This document shows positions 34,282 to 42,582 of a stretch of DNA of 64,000 nucleotides, in pieces. Source of the DNA: Nonomuraea dietziae (lineage in GTDB: Bacteria; Actinomycetota; Actinomycetes; Streptosporangiales; Streptosporangiaceae); the NCBI RefSeq assembly GCF_014195505.1, contig NZ_JACIBV010000001.1, forward strand, positions 7,378,001 to 7,442,000, in the 5' to 3' direction. The number at the start of each line of letters is the position of its first letter. Within the stretch, counting starts at the first letter, position 1. A model generated the notes under the pieces. It made no database searches. It was given only the letters and a program-made list of their open reading frames with translations, and had not been told where the DNA came from. The translations under genes were made by a program, and so were the position numbers.

Positions 34282-35418
34282 ATGAGCGAGGCCTACATCG
34301 TCGCCGCCGTCAGGACCCCCGTGGGGCGCAGGAACGGCGGGCTGGCGGGGGCGCACCCCGCCGACCTGGGCGCCCACGTCATCAACCAGGTCGTCTCGGG
34401 CGTCGACCCCGCCGCCGTCGACGACGTGATCTTCGGCTGCGTCGACACGGTGGGACCGCAGGCGGGAGACGTCGCCCGCACCTGCTGGCTGGCCGCGGGC
34501 CTGCCGGAGGAGGTGCCAGGCGTGACCGTCGACAGGCAGTGCGGCTCCTCCCAGCAGGCGCTGAACTTCGCCGCCCAGGCGGTGCTGTCCGGCACGGCCG
34601 ACCTGGTCGTGGCCGGCGGGGTGCAGAACATGAGCATGGTGCCGATGTCCTCCGCCATGGTCTTCCCCGGGTTCGACACGCCCTTCTCGGGCTCCAAGGG
34701 CTGGGCCGCGCGGTACGGCACGCAGGAGATCTCCCAGTTCGCCGGCGCCGAGCGGATCGCCGCCGACTGGGCGCTGTCCCGCGAGGAGATGGAGGCGTTC
34801 GCCCTGTCCTCGCACGAGCGGGCGCTGCGCGCCATCGACACCGGGCGCTTCGAGCGGGAGATCGCGCCCTACGAGGGCGTCGCCGTCGACGAGGGGCCGC
34901 GCAGGGACACCTCGAAGGAGAAGATGGCCTCGCTGCGCACCCTCCTGCCCGGCGGCTCGCTGACCGCCGCGCTGTCGTCGCAGATCTCCGACGGGGCCGC
35001 GGCGTTGCTCGTCGCGTCGGAGCGGGCCGTACGCGAGCACGGCCTGACGCCCCGCGCCCGCGTCCACCACCTGTCGGTGAGGGGGGCCAGCCCCGTCGTG
35101 ATGCTCGACGCCCCCATCCCCGCCACCGCGCACGCCCTGGCCAGGGCCGGCATGTCCATCTCCGACCTCGACGCCGTCGAGATCAACGAGGCGTTCGCCT
35201 CGGTCGTGCTGGCCTGGCTCAAGGCGACGGGCGCCGACCCCGCGGTGGTCAACCCCAACGGGGGCGCCATCGCCCTCGGGCACCCTCTCGGCGCGACGGG
35301 CGCGGTGCTGGCGGTGAAGCTGATCCACGAGCTGGAGCGCGTGGGCGGGCGCTACGGGCTGCAGACCATGTGCGAGGGCGGCGGCCAGGCCAACGTGACC
35401 ATCATCGAGCGCCTCTGA
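34282..35418 (+). CDS. fadA6: Steroid-degradation thiolase FadA6
   Basis: This 378-residue thiolase has the acyl-accepting Cys87 in VDRQCGSS, the GGAIALGHPLGATGA motif and the second cysteine in MCEGGGQANV. The sequence is close to mycobacterial FadA6, which cleaves a ring-derived beta-keto-CoA late in cholesterol catabolism. The start is leaderless (TAGTGT-N7-ATG), with a KstR2 operator on the promoter. It is divergent from kstR2, unlike the mycobacterial order in which fadA6 follows kstR2 on the same strand. Confidence 0.9.
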   Translation: MSEAYIVAAVRTPVGRRNGGLAGAHPADLGAHVINQVVSGVDPAAVDDVIFGCVDTVGPQAGDVARTCWLAAGLPEEVPGVTVDRQCGSSQQALNFAAQAVLSGTADLVVAGGVQNMSMVPMSSAMVFPGFDTPFSGSKGWAARYGTQEISQFAGAERIAADWALSREEMEAFALSSHERALRAIDTGRFEREIAPYEGVAVDEGPRRDTSKEKMASLRTLLPGGSLTAALSSQISDGAAALLVASERAVREHGLTPRARVHHLSVRGASPVVMLDAPIPATAHALARAGMSISDLDAVEINEAFASVVLAWLKATGADPAVVNPNGGAIALGHPLGATGAVLAVKLIHELERVGGRYGLQTMCEGGGQANVTIIERL

Positions 35419-35483
35419 CTTGTGCCGGGCCGAGAAGAACGTTTTAATCCGCTGACGTCACACTTCGACGCAGAGGAGCTCAC

Positions 35484-37364
35484 GTGATCGTCTACGGCGG
35501 CGACTGGAACCCCGAGCAGTGGCCGGAGGAGACCTGGTCCGAGGATGTCGTCCTCATGCGCGAGGCGGGGGTCACCCGCGTGAGCGTCGGCATCTTCGCC
35601 TGGTCGCACCTGGAGCCCGAGGAGGGCAGGTATGACTTCGCCTGGTTCGACAGGATCCTCGATCTGCTGGGCGAGCACGGCATCGAGGCCTGCCTCGCCA
35701 CCCCCACCGCCGCCCCTCCTCCGTGGTTCGGCCACACCTATCCCGAGGCGCTGCCCGTGGACAGGGACGGGCGAAGGCTTCACCACGGCAGCAGGCAGGG
35801 CTTCTGCCCGAGCTCGCCGATCTACAGGGACAGGGCGCTGCGCATCGCGGAGAAGGTCGCCGACCGCTACCGCGACCACCAGGCCGTGGTCATGTGGCAC
35901 GTGCACAACGAGTACGGCTGCCACAACGCGCGCTGCTACTGCGACGCCTCGGCGGAGGCCTTCCGCGCCTGGCTGTGTGAACGCTATCAATCGCTGGACA
36001 CGCTCAACGACGCGTGGGGCACCGCGTTCTGGTCGCAGCGCTACTCCGACTGGGCGCAGATCCTGCCGCCGAGGATCACGTCCTTCCTCACCAACCCGGC
36101 GCACGAGCTCGACTTCAAGCGTTTCTCCTCCGACGCCCTCGTCAGCCTCTACCGGGCCGAGCGCGCCCTGCTCGGCCCCAAGCCGGCCACCACGAACCTG
36201 ATGGCGGGCGCGCACTGGGACATGGACTGCTGGAGCTTCGCCGAGGCCGTGGACGTCGTCGCCACCGACCACTACCTCATCGGCGAGCACCCCCACGAGG
36301 ACCTCGCCTTCGCCGCCGACTACGCCCGCTCGCTCAACGGCGGCAGGCCGTGGCTGCTGATGGAGCACTCGACGAGCGCGGTCAACTGGCAGGGCCTCAA
36401 CCTGGCCAAGGACCCTGGCGAGCTGCGCCGCAACTCCCTCGCGCACCTGGCGAGGGGCGCCGACGCGATCATGTTCTTCCAGTGGCGGCAGTCGAGGGCA
36501 GGCGCGGAGAAGTGGCACTCGGCGATGCTGCCCCACGCGGGCACCGACACCAAGATCTGGCGCGAGACCGTCGCCCTCGGCGCGGAGCTCAAGTCGCTGC
36601 GCGACGTCTCGGGCAGTACGGTCGCCGCCGACGTCGCCATCCTGCTCGACCACGACAGCGTCTGGGCCCAGGACCACCCCGCCCAGCCGACGGACCGCCT
36701 GAAGCCCGTCGAGGTGATCAAGGAGTGGCACGCCGCGCTCTGGCGTGCGGGGATCACCTGCGACATCGCCAGGCCCGAGCACGACCTGTCCGGCTACCGG
36801 CTGGTCGTGGCGCCCTCGCTCTACCTGGTCTCCGACGAGGGCGCGGCCAACCTGGAGAGCTTCGTCGCGGCGGGCGGCGTGGCGCTGGTCGGGCCGTACT
36901 CGGGGATCGTCGACCCCCATGACCGCGTCAGGCTCGGCGGCTATCCCGGTGCCTTCCGCGACCTGCTCGGGGTGAGCGTCGAGGAGTTCTTCCCCCTGGC
37001 CGAGCCGATCGCGCTGGCCGGGGGAGGCGTGGGCAGGATCTGGAGCGAGCAGGCCCGCCTGACCACCGCCAAGGCCCTGGACACCTACCGCGACGGCCGG
37101 CCCGCCTGGACCCGCAACGAGTGGGGCGGCGGCACCGCCCACTACCTCACCACCCTGCCCGCCGACCTGTCCCCGATCATGGCCAGGGTCTGCGAGGAGG
37201 CGGGCGTCACCCCTGCGGCGCAGGCCCCTCCGGGGGTCGAGGTCGTCCGCCGCACCCACCCCGACGGCCGCTCCTACCTGTTCGCCATCAACCACACCGA
37301 CGAGGACGCCGTAGTAGAGAAGGCGGTGGTACCCGCAGGAGCGGTGACGGTGATCCGCACCTGA
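35484..37364 (+). CDS. Beta-galactosidase, glycoside hydrolase family 42
   Basis: This 626-residue GH42 enzyme has the N-terminal barrel motif YGGDWNPEQWPEETW. The acid/base is Glu143 in WHVHNEYG and the nucleophile is Glu294 in LLMEHSTSAVNW. A Cys cluster (CHNARCYCDAS) probably binds zinc. It is likely cytoplasmic, as no signal peptide is seen, and would hydrolyse beta-galactosides taken up by the cell. GTG 35484 follows AGAGGAG. It stands alone between steroid genes and has no KstR2 site. Confidence 0.93.
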   Translation: MIVYGGDWNPEQWPEETWSEDVVLMREAGVTRVSVGIFAWSHLEPEEGRYDFAWFDRILDLLGEHGIEACLATPTAAPPPWFGHTYPEALPVDRDGRRLHHGSRQGFCPSSPIYRDRALRIAEKVADRYRDHQAVVMWHVHNEYGCHNARCYCDASAEAFRAWLCERYQSLDTLNDAWGTAFWSQRYSDWAQILPPRITSFLTNPAHELDFKRFSSDALVSLYRAERALLGPKPATTNLMAGAHWDMDCWSFAEAVDVVATDHYLIGEHPHEDLAFAADYARSLNGGRPWLLMEHSTSAVNWQGLNLAKDPGELRRNSLAHLARGADAIMFFQWRQSRAGAEKWHSAMLPHAGTDTKIWRETVALGAELKSLRDVSGSTVAADVAILLDHDSVWAQDHPAQPTDRLKPVEVIKEWHAALWRAGITCDIARPEHDLSGYRLVVAPSLYLVSDEGAANLESFVAAGGVALVGPYSGIVDPHDRVRLGGYPGAFRDLLGVSVEEFFPLAEPIALAGGGVGRIWSEQARLTTAKALDTYRDGRPAWTRNEWGGGTAHYLTTLPADLSPIMARVCEEAGVTPAAQAPPGVEVVRRTHPDGRSYLFAINHTDEDAVVEKAVVPAGAVTVIRT

Positions 37365-37381
37365 CCCCTGCGGAGCGCCTG

Positions 37382-38008
37382 TCACCACTTGTCCCACTGC
37401 CTGGTGGCCCACCAGCGCCCTCCGAGGTGCTCGAAGTCCACCGCTAGAGCAGGCTCCTGGCCGGTGGGCGACCACGCGAAGCCGACGGCGGTCTCCACCC
37501 CGAAGTCGGTGACAAGGAACATGGCTCCACCGGGCGCGGGATCTCCCAGCCAGTCCTTGCACGCCCGGTACAGGCCCACGCGTTCGCAGCCGGGATCCGG
37601 TTCCGCGCCGTGCGCGAGCTTCTGCGCGTAGGCCTCCAGGCTCGCCTCCGACAACGCGAACCGCACGTGGAAGGGTGCGTCCGTCGCGAGCACGCCGAGT
37701 GCGGCCGCCAGGATGAGCGGGGGCGCCAGCCAGCGCCCCCGCGCCCGCGCGCGGCTGAACGTGGTACTCGCCATCGCCATCGCCGCGATCCACCAGATCC
37801 ACCAGATCGTCATGAGCGCCGTCCAGACGAGGCCTATGAAGAGGACAGTCTCGAGAGGCAAGAACGGCGCACTGGCCCACCAGAACGTGAACACTCCCGC
37901 GGCGGTAACCAGCGTGAGGAACATCCATCCCGGTGGGCGGTCGATCAGCTCCCGCTTCGCGGTCGAAGGCCGGGGCTGGCTGTCGTGCTCCACCATGGCG
38001 GCGAGCAT
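37382..38008 (-). CDS. Membrane protein of unknown function
   Basis: This 208-residue protein has a hydrophilic N-terminus and three likely membrane segments (WMFLTLVTAAGVFTFWW, LETVLFIGLVWTALMTIWWI, and WLAPPLILAAALGVL). A C-terminal extracytoplasmic part has a Cys pair (CERVGLYRAC). ATG 38008 or ATG 37996 are possible starts, and neither has a clear ribosome site. It is convergent with the GH42 gene. I do not recognise a family. Confidence 0.65.
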   Translation of the reverse strand: MLAAMVEHDSQPRPSTAKRELIDRPPGWMFLTLVTAAGVFTFWWASAPFLPLETVLFIGLVWTALMTIWWIWWIAAMAMASTTFSRARARGRWLAPPLILAAALGVLATDAPFHVRFALSEASLEAYAQKLAHGAEPDPGCERVGLYRACKDWLGDPAPGGAMFLVTDFGVETAVGFAWSPTGQEPALAVDFEHLGGRWWATRQWDKW

Positions 38009-38085
38009 CCCACGCCCCCAACGAGATCCGAAAGAAGCGTTCAGGCCTCCACTCGGCGACCTCTGCCGTCCGTCGGCGGAGAGGG

Positions 38086-38547
38086 CTAGGAGGACGGGCG
38101 CATGGCCTCCTGGGCCTTGCGCATGGCCGAGGCCATGGTCGTCAGCTCCTGCCTGGAGAGGAGGTCGATCAGGAACCTGCGCACCACCTCGACGTGCCCG
38201 GGGGCCGTCTTCTCAAGGTGGCGCATGCCCTCGTCGGTGAGCACCGCGAGCACGCCCCTGTCGTCGCCGGGGCAGGTGGTGCGCTCGACCAGGCCCCGCT
38301 TCGCCAGCTGGGTGACCTGGTAGGTGAGCCCGCTCTTGGAGACCACCACCCTGCGCGCCAGCTCGGTCATCCGCAGCCGGCGCTCGGGGGAGGCCGACAG
38401 GATGGCCAGGATCTCGAACTGCGGGTGCGTCAGCCCCGCCGCGCTCTTCAGCTGCTCCTCGATGCGTCTGTCCAGCAGGTGGGAGGCGGTGAGGAACGCC
38501 TGCCACGCCGACATCTCCTCGGCGTCCAGCCATCGCGACTCGCTCAC
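38086..38547 (-). CDS. MarR-family transcriptional regulator
   Basis: This 153-residue winged-helix protein of the MarR family has LTHPQFEILAILSASPERRL, then MTELARRVVVSKSGLTYQV and the wing (CPGDDRGVLAVLT). GTG 38547 is six nt after TACACT on the minus strand, so it is probably leaderless. It is divergent from a DoxX gene, with two similar operator-like repeats in the shared 80-bp promoter region. It likely represses both genes in response to a phenolic, quinone or redox signal; the signal is unknown. Confidence 0.88.
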   Translation of the reverse strand: MSESRWLDAEEMSAWQAFLTASHLLDRRIEEQLKSAAGLTHPQFEILAILSASPERRLRMTELARRVVVSKSGLTYQVTQLAKRGLVERTTCPGDDRGVLAVLTDEGMRHLEKTAPGHVEVVRRFLIDLLSRQELTTMASAMRKAQEAMRPSS

Positions 38548-38563
38548 CTTGTCAGTGTATGAC

Positions 38564-38612
38564 TTGTTCGAAGTTGAACGACCGCTTATGGTTGTTGTTC
38601 AAACTCGAACGA
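38564..38612. promoter_or_regulatory. Tandem MarR-type operator repeats
   Basis: TTGTTCGAAGTTGAACGA (38564-38581) and TTGTTCAAACTCGAACGA (38595-38612) are direct repeats 31 bp apart with four mismatches. Each contains GTTC-N6-GAAC dyad symmetry. Their position between divergent marR and doxX fits autoregulation. Confidence 0.7.
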
Positions 38613-38627
38613 AACTGTGAGGAACCA

Positions 38628-39041
38628 ATGGCTCGATCCATCACGCTGCTGCTCGCCAGAGTGGCTGTGGGAGTGACCTTCCTCGTTCACGGCTGGATGA
38701 AGTTCACGTCCATGGGGATCTCGGGGACGACGGCCTTCTTCGAGCAGGTCGGCATCCCGCTGCCGGGTCTGGCCGCGCCCGCCGTCGCCGTGCTGGAGGT
38801 GGTCGGCGGCATCGCGCTCATCGTCGGCGCGGCGCTGCCCGTCTTCGGTGTCCTGCTCGCCCTGAACATGGTCGGCGCCATCGTCTTCGTCCACCTCGGC
38901 AACGGTTTCCTGGCCGACAAGGGCGGCATCGAGTTCCCGATGGCCCTCGCGGCGGCCTGCCTCGCGCTGGCGTTCACGGGCGGCGGCGCGCTCGCCGTCG
39001 ACCGTCTCTGGCAGAAGAGCAGGGCCGACGTCGCCGCCTGA
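38628..39041 (+). CDS. DoxX-family membrane protein
   Basis: This 137-residue DoxX protein has four membrane segments (ITLLLARVAVGVTFLVHGWM, VAVLEVVGGIALIVGAAL, LLALNMVGAIVFVHL and the final LAAACLALAF). DoxX proteins are linked to redox and thiol stress. ATG 38628 follows GTGAGGAACC. The gene is probably controlled by the divergent MarR regulator. It ends 13 nt before the PhoD-like gene. Confidence 0.88.
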   Translation: MARSITLLLARVAVGVTFLVHGWMKFTSMGISGTTAFFEQVGIPLPGLAAPAVAVLEVVGGIALIVGAALPVFGVLLALNMVGAIVFVHLGNGFLADKGGIEFPMALAAACLALAFTGGGALAVDRLWQKSRADVAA

Positions 39042-39054
39042 CTAGCATCGGAGG

Positions 39055-40356
39055 ATGCCGAATCCGTTCACTCTGGGGGTCGCGTCGGGCGAGCCCCTAC
39101 CGGATGGCGTGATCCTCTGGACCAGGCTGACCGGTCTGTCCCGCCCCGCCGACGTGCGGTGGCAGGTGGCAGAGGACGACCGCTTCGCCAAAGTCATCAG
39201 GCAGGGTGTCGCGAGGGCGCAGCCCGCATGGGCGCACAGCGTCCACGTGAAGGTCGAGGGGCTGCGGGCCGCGACCGACTACTTCTACAGGTTCAGGTCC
39301 GGCGGCGAGCTCAGCCCCGCCGGCCGTACCAGAACGGCCCCCGGCCCGACATCCACGCAGCCGGTCAGGTTCGCCGCCGCGAACTGCCAGCGCTTCGAGC
39401 ACGGCTGGTACACCGCCTACAGGCACCTGGCCGACGAGCGTCCCGACGTGGTCTTCCATCTCGGCGACTACATCTACGAGTACGCCAGGCCCGCCCACGG
39501 CGTGCGCCGCGTCGACCCCGCCGACGAGACCACCACGCTGGCGGGCTACCGCGCCCGCTACGCCAGCTACAGGAGCGACCCCGACCTGCGGGCCGCCCAC
39601 GCCGCCGCCCCCTGGGTGCCGGTCTGGGACGACCACGAGGTCATGGACAACTACCACGGCAGGGGCGACGGCTCCGACCGCTTCCTCAGGCGCAGGGCCG
39701 CGGCCTACCAGGCCTATTACGAGCACATGCCGCTGCGGGTGCGCCCACGCGACGGCGGCCTGCAGATGTACCGCAGGCGCACCTACGGCGTGATCGCCGA
39801 CTTCATGGCCCTGGACGTGCGGCAGTTCCGCGGCCCTGCCACCATGCTCGGCGCCGAGCAGGAGGCGTGGCTGGTGGCCAGGCTGGCCGCCACGCCCGTC
39901 AGGTGGCGGGTCCTGGTCCAGCCGCTCTTCTTCACCAGGAGGTTCGTGCCAGGCCCCGCGCCCAACCTGCGCAAGGAGTCGTGGGACGGCCAGCCCGAGC
40001 AGCGCGCCCGCCTGCTCGCCGCCGTCTCGCAGAACCTGGTGGTGCTCAGCGGCGACGTGCACAACGCGTGGGCGGGTGACATCGTGACCAGCGCGGGCGC
40101 GACGGTCGGCGCGGAGTTCGTCGGCTCGGCGATCAGCAGCAACCCGCCGGTCACCGACGGCCCGGGCGTCCTGGCGGCCAACCCGCACCTACGCTACTTC
40201 GACGCCCACCGCGGCTACCTGTCGGGCACGGCGAGCGCCACCGACTTCCGGGTCGCCTTCCGAGGGGTGGACCACGTCGACAGGAGGGGCGCCCCCGTCC
40301 GCACGCTCGCCGAGTTCGTCACGGAGGGAGGTGGAATCAGACGCGTTGACGTCTGA
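39055..40356 (+). CDS. PhoD-like phosphodiesterase/alkaline phosphatase without signal peptide
   Basis: This 433-residue metallophosphatase of the PhoD family has an N-terminal FTLGVASGEPLPDGVILWTR. Metal-binding motifs are AANCQRF, HLGDYIYEY, VWDDHEVMDNYHG and LSGDVHNAW. Typical PhoD proteins carry a Tat signal; here the frame has a stop at 39043 and starts directly at the mature-like domain. A leaderless start (TAGCAT-N6-ATG 39055) fits. The enzyme would then be cytoplasmic, or exported with a partner. The substrate is unknown. A small stem (40339-40356) covers the stop codon. Confidence 0.88.
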   Translation: MPNPFTLGVASGEPLPDGVILWTRLTGLSRPADVRWQVAEDDRFAKVIRQGVARAQPAWAHSVHVKVEGLRAATDYFYRFRSGGELSPAGRTRTAPGPTSTQPVRFAAANCQRFEHGWYTAYRHLADERPDVVFHLGDYIYEYARPAHGVRRVDPADETTTLAGYRARYASYRSDPDLRAAHAAAPWVPVWDDHEVMDNYHGRGDGSDRFLRRRAAAYQAYYEHMPLRVRPRDGGLQMYRRRTYGVIADFMALDVRQFRGPATMLGAEQEAWLVARLAATPVRWRVLVQPLFFTRRFVPGPAPNLRKESWDGQPEQRARLLAAVSQNLVVLSGDVHNAWAGDIVTSAGATVGAEFVGSAISSNPPVTDGPGVLAANPHLRYFDAHRGYLSGTASATDFRVAFRGVDHVDRRGAPVRTLAEFVTEGGGIRRVDV

Positions 40357-40370
40357 AAATGCCTCTAGAA

Positions 40371-40389
40371 AATAGGAAACTTTCCTATT
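40371..40389. promoter_or_regulatory. Perfect 9+1+9 palindrome before nagZ-like gene
   Basis: AATAGGAAA-C-TTTCCTATT is a perfect inverted repeat in very GC-rich surroundings. TAGATT at 40389-40394, six nt before ATG 40401, is a probable -10, so a bound regulator would overlap the promoter. The shape recalls operators of sugar-responsive (ROK-like) regulators, from memory only. Confidence 0.7.
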
Positions 40390-40400
40390 AGATTTCGGTC

Positions 40401-41906
40401 ATGCCCAAGCCTGGCCGCGACTTGCTTCGCCTTGCCGACTCCGTCATCCTTCCGGGTTTCGTCGGGACGGCGCCCCCCGACTGGCTCCGCCGCCGACTGT
40501 CAGAAGGCCTGGCGGGGGTGGTGCTCTTCTCCCGCAACATCACAGGGCCCGCCCAGGTGGCCGAGTTGACGGCGGCGCTGCGCGCGGAGAACCCCTCGGC
40601 GCTGGTGGGCGTGGACGAGGAGTCGGGCGAGGTGACCAGGCTGGAGGTCGCCAAGGGCAGCAGCCGCCCTGGCAACTACGCGCTGGGCGTGGTGGACGAC
40701 GTCGCGCTCACCGAGGAGCTCGCCCGCGACCTCGGCAGGGACCTCGCGGCTGCGGGGATCAGCATCGACTTCGCCCCCTCGGCCGACGTGAACTCCAATC
40801 CGGGAAACCCCGTCATCGGGCTGCGCGCGTTCGGCGCCGACCCCGAGCTGGTGGCCAGGCACACCAGGGCCTTCATCAGAGGCATGCAGGCGACGGGCGT
40901 GGCGGCGTGCGCCAAGCACTTCCCCGGCCATGGCGACACCTCCGTCGACTCCCACCACGGGGTGCCGGTGGTGGCGGGCGAGATCGAGGAGCATCTGCGC
41001 CCTTTCCGCGCGGCCATCGAGGAGGGTGTCAGATCGATCATGACGGGACACCTTCTCGTGCCCCGCTACGACCCCTCGACCCCCGCCACGCTCAGCCCGC
41101 ACGTGCTGACCGCGCTGCTCCGTGACGAGCTGGGCTTCGAGGGTGTGGTCATCACCGACGGGATCGAGATGGCCGCCGTCTCCGGCGCGTACGGCGTCGG
41201 CGGCGCCTCGGCGATGGCCGTCACAGCAGGGGCGGACGCGATCTGCGTGGGCGGTGAGCGGTCGGACGAGGCGACGGCCGCCGCGGTGCGCGACGCGATC
41301 GCGCTGGCGGTGATGGAGGGCAGACTGCCCGAGGAGCGCCTGGCCGAGGCCGCCGGCCGGGTGACAGGGCTCGGCGCGTGGTCGGCGGCGGCCCGCGCCG
41401 CCCACGCCCAGGCCGCCCGCGAAGGCGACGGACGCGTCGAGGGCGAGATCGGGCTCATCGCCGCCAGACGGGCGGTCAAGGTCACCCGCAGGTCCTCCGC
41501 GCCAGTCCTGCCGATCACCGTCGCCGCCCAGGTCGTGGAGTTCGCCCCCGAGATGAACCTGGCCATCGACAAGGGCACCCCGTGGGGCGTCGGCGAGCCG
41601 CTGGGCAAGCTGCTGCCGGGCACGACCGTCGCCCGCCTCACCGCCGAGGAGTCACGCGCCGCCGTACTGGAGGATCTGCTGCGGTCCTCTGCCGACCGCC
41701 CGCTGGTGATCGTCGCGCGCGACGCGCACCGCTACCCGTGGCAGGCCGAGGCGATCGGCCACCTGCTCAGCGCCCGCGGCGACGCCGTGGTGGTGGAGAT
41801 GGGCCTGCCCGAGCGCTCCGACCTCGGGGCGGTGCACATCGCCACGTACGGCTCGGCCCGCGTCTGCGGGCAGGCCGCCGCCGAGGTGATCACGGGTACG
41901 CTCTGA
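40401..41906 (+). CDS. GH3 beta-N-acetylhexosaminidase (NagZ-like)
   Basis: This 501-residue protein has the GH3 hexosaminidase motif KHFPGHGDTSVDSHH, whose Asp-His loop replaces the usual acid/base. The nucleophile is Asp253 in VVITDGIEM. A C-terminal alpha/beta domain follows, making it longer than minimal NagZ. No signal peptide is seen, so it should act in the cytoplasm on imported GlcNAc-containing sugars or peptidoglycan fragments. It is probably transcribed leaderless from TAGATT under control of the palindrome at 40371. It could functionally serve the amino-sugar import modules at 12-25 kb. Confidence 0.88.
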   Translation: MPKPGRDLLRLADSVILPGFVGTAPPDWLRRRLSEGLAGVVLFSRNITGPAQVAELTAALRAENPSALVGVDEESGEVTRLEVAKGSSRPGNYALGVVDDVALTEELARDLGRDLAAAGISIDFAPSADVNSNPGNPVIGLRAFGADPELVARHTRAFIRGMQATGVAACAKHFPGHGDTSVDSHHGVPVVAGEIEEHLRPFRAAIEEGVRSIMTGHLLVPRYDPSTPATLSPHVLTALLRDELGFEGVVITDGIEMAAVSGAYGVGGASAMAVTAGADAICVGGERSDEATAAAVRDAIALAVMEGRLPEERLAEAAGRVTGLGAWSAAARAAHAQAAREGDGRVEGEIGLIAARRAVKVTRRSSAPVLPITVAAQVVEFAPEMNLAIDKGTPWGVGEPLGKLLPGTTVARLTAEESRAAVLEDLLRSSADRPLVIVARDAHRYPWQAEAIGHLLSARGDAVVVEMGLPERSDLGAVHIATYGSARVCGQAAAEVITGTL

Positions 41907-41910
41907 CGTC

Positions 41911-42582
41911 GTGAACTTCGACGGCGAGGACCTCTCCGGCACATCACTGACCGAGCGGCTGAAGGGCGACGAGCCACACGTCTTCCGCGAGTGCGACCTC
42001 ACCGAGACCGACCTGTGGGGAGCGTCGCTCGCGGGGGCCAGGTTCGAGTCGTGCGTGCTGGAGCAGACCGACTTCCGTAAGGCCGACCTCGACGGCGCGG
42101 TGTTCACGGGCGGCGGCGGGCTGCGCACCAGGTTCACCGACGCCGACCTGCTCGACGCCGCCTTCACCGACGTCGACCTGTCCTCGGCGCACTTCGGCGG
42201 CGCGCTGATGACCGACGCCTCGTTCACCGGCTGCCGGATGATCGGCGCCTCGCTCACCGGATCGAGGGGCACGGGCTTCCGCCTCTCCCGTTCCAACCTG
42301 ATCATGGCCAACCTCGGCGGCTGCACGCTGCGCGGTCAGCTGCTCGAAGGCATCAGGTTCGACGACGCCGACCTGTCGGGCTGCGACTTCACCGAGGCGG
42401 TCTTCAGCGACTGCCGCCTGACCGGCACCAAGGTACTGAGGGCGGTGTTCGCCAAGGCCGACCTGCGCGGCGCCGACCTCGGCGAGCCCGACGACGCCAA
42501 GGTGCGCGCCCTGGCAGGCGCGGTCATCAACCAGGCGCAGGCCAACGCCATCCTCGGGGCGCGCGGCCTCACGGTCGTGTGA
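41911..42582 (+). CDS. Pentapeptide-repeat protein
   Basis: This 223-residue protein is built from A(D/N)LxG-type pentapeptides (CDLTETDLWGASLAGARF, ADLRGADLG), which form a right-handed beta-helix. Some relatives mimic DNA and bind gyrase (MfpA/Qnr), but no gyrase-specific feature can be assigned. GTG 41911 lies 5 nt after the NagZ-like stop. The 3' end overlaps ipdC by 14 bp in convergent orientation. Confidence 0.85.
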   Translation: MNFDGEDLSGTSLTERLKGDEPHVFRECDLTETDLWGASLAGARFESCVLEQTDFRKADLDGAVFTGGGGLRTRFTDADLLDAAFTDVDLSSAHFGGALMTDASFTGCRMIGASLTGSRGTGFRLSRSNLIMANLGGCTLRGQLLEGIRFDDADLSGCDFTEAVFSDCRLTGTKVLRAVFAKADLRGADLGEPDDAKVRALAGAVINQAQANAILGARGLTVV

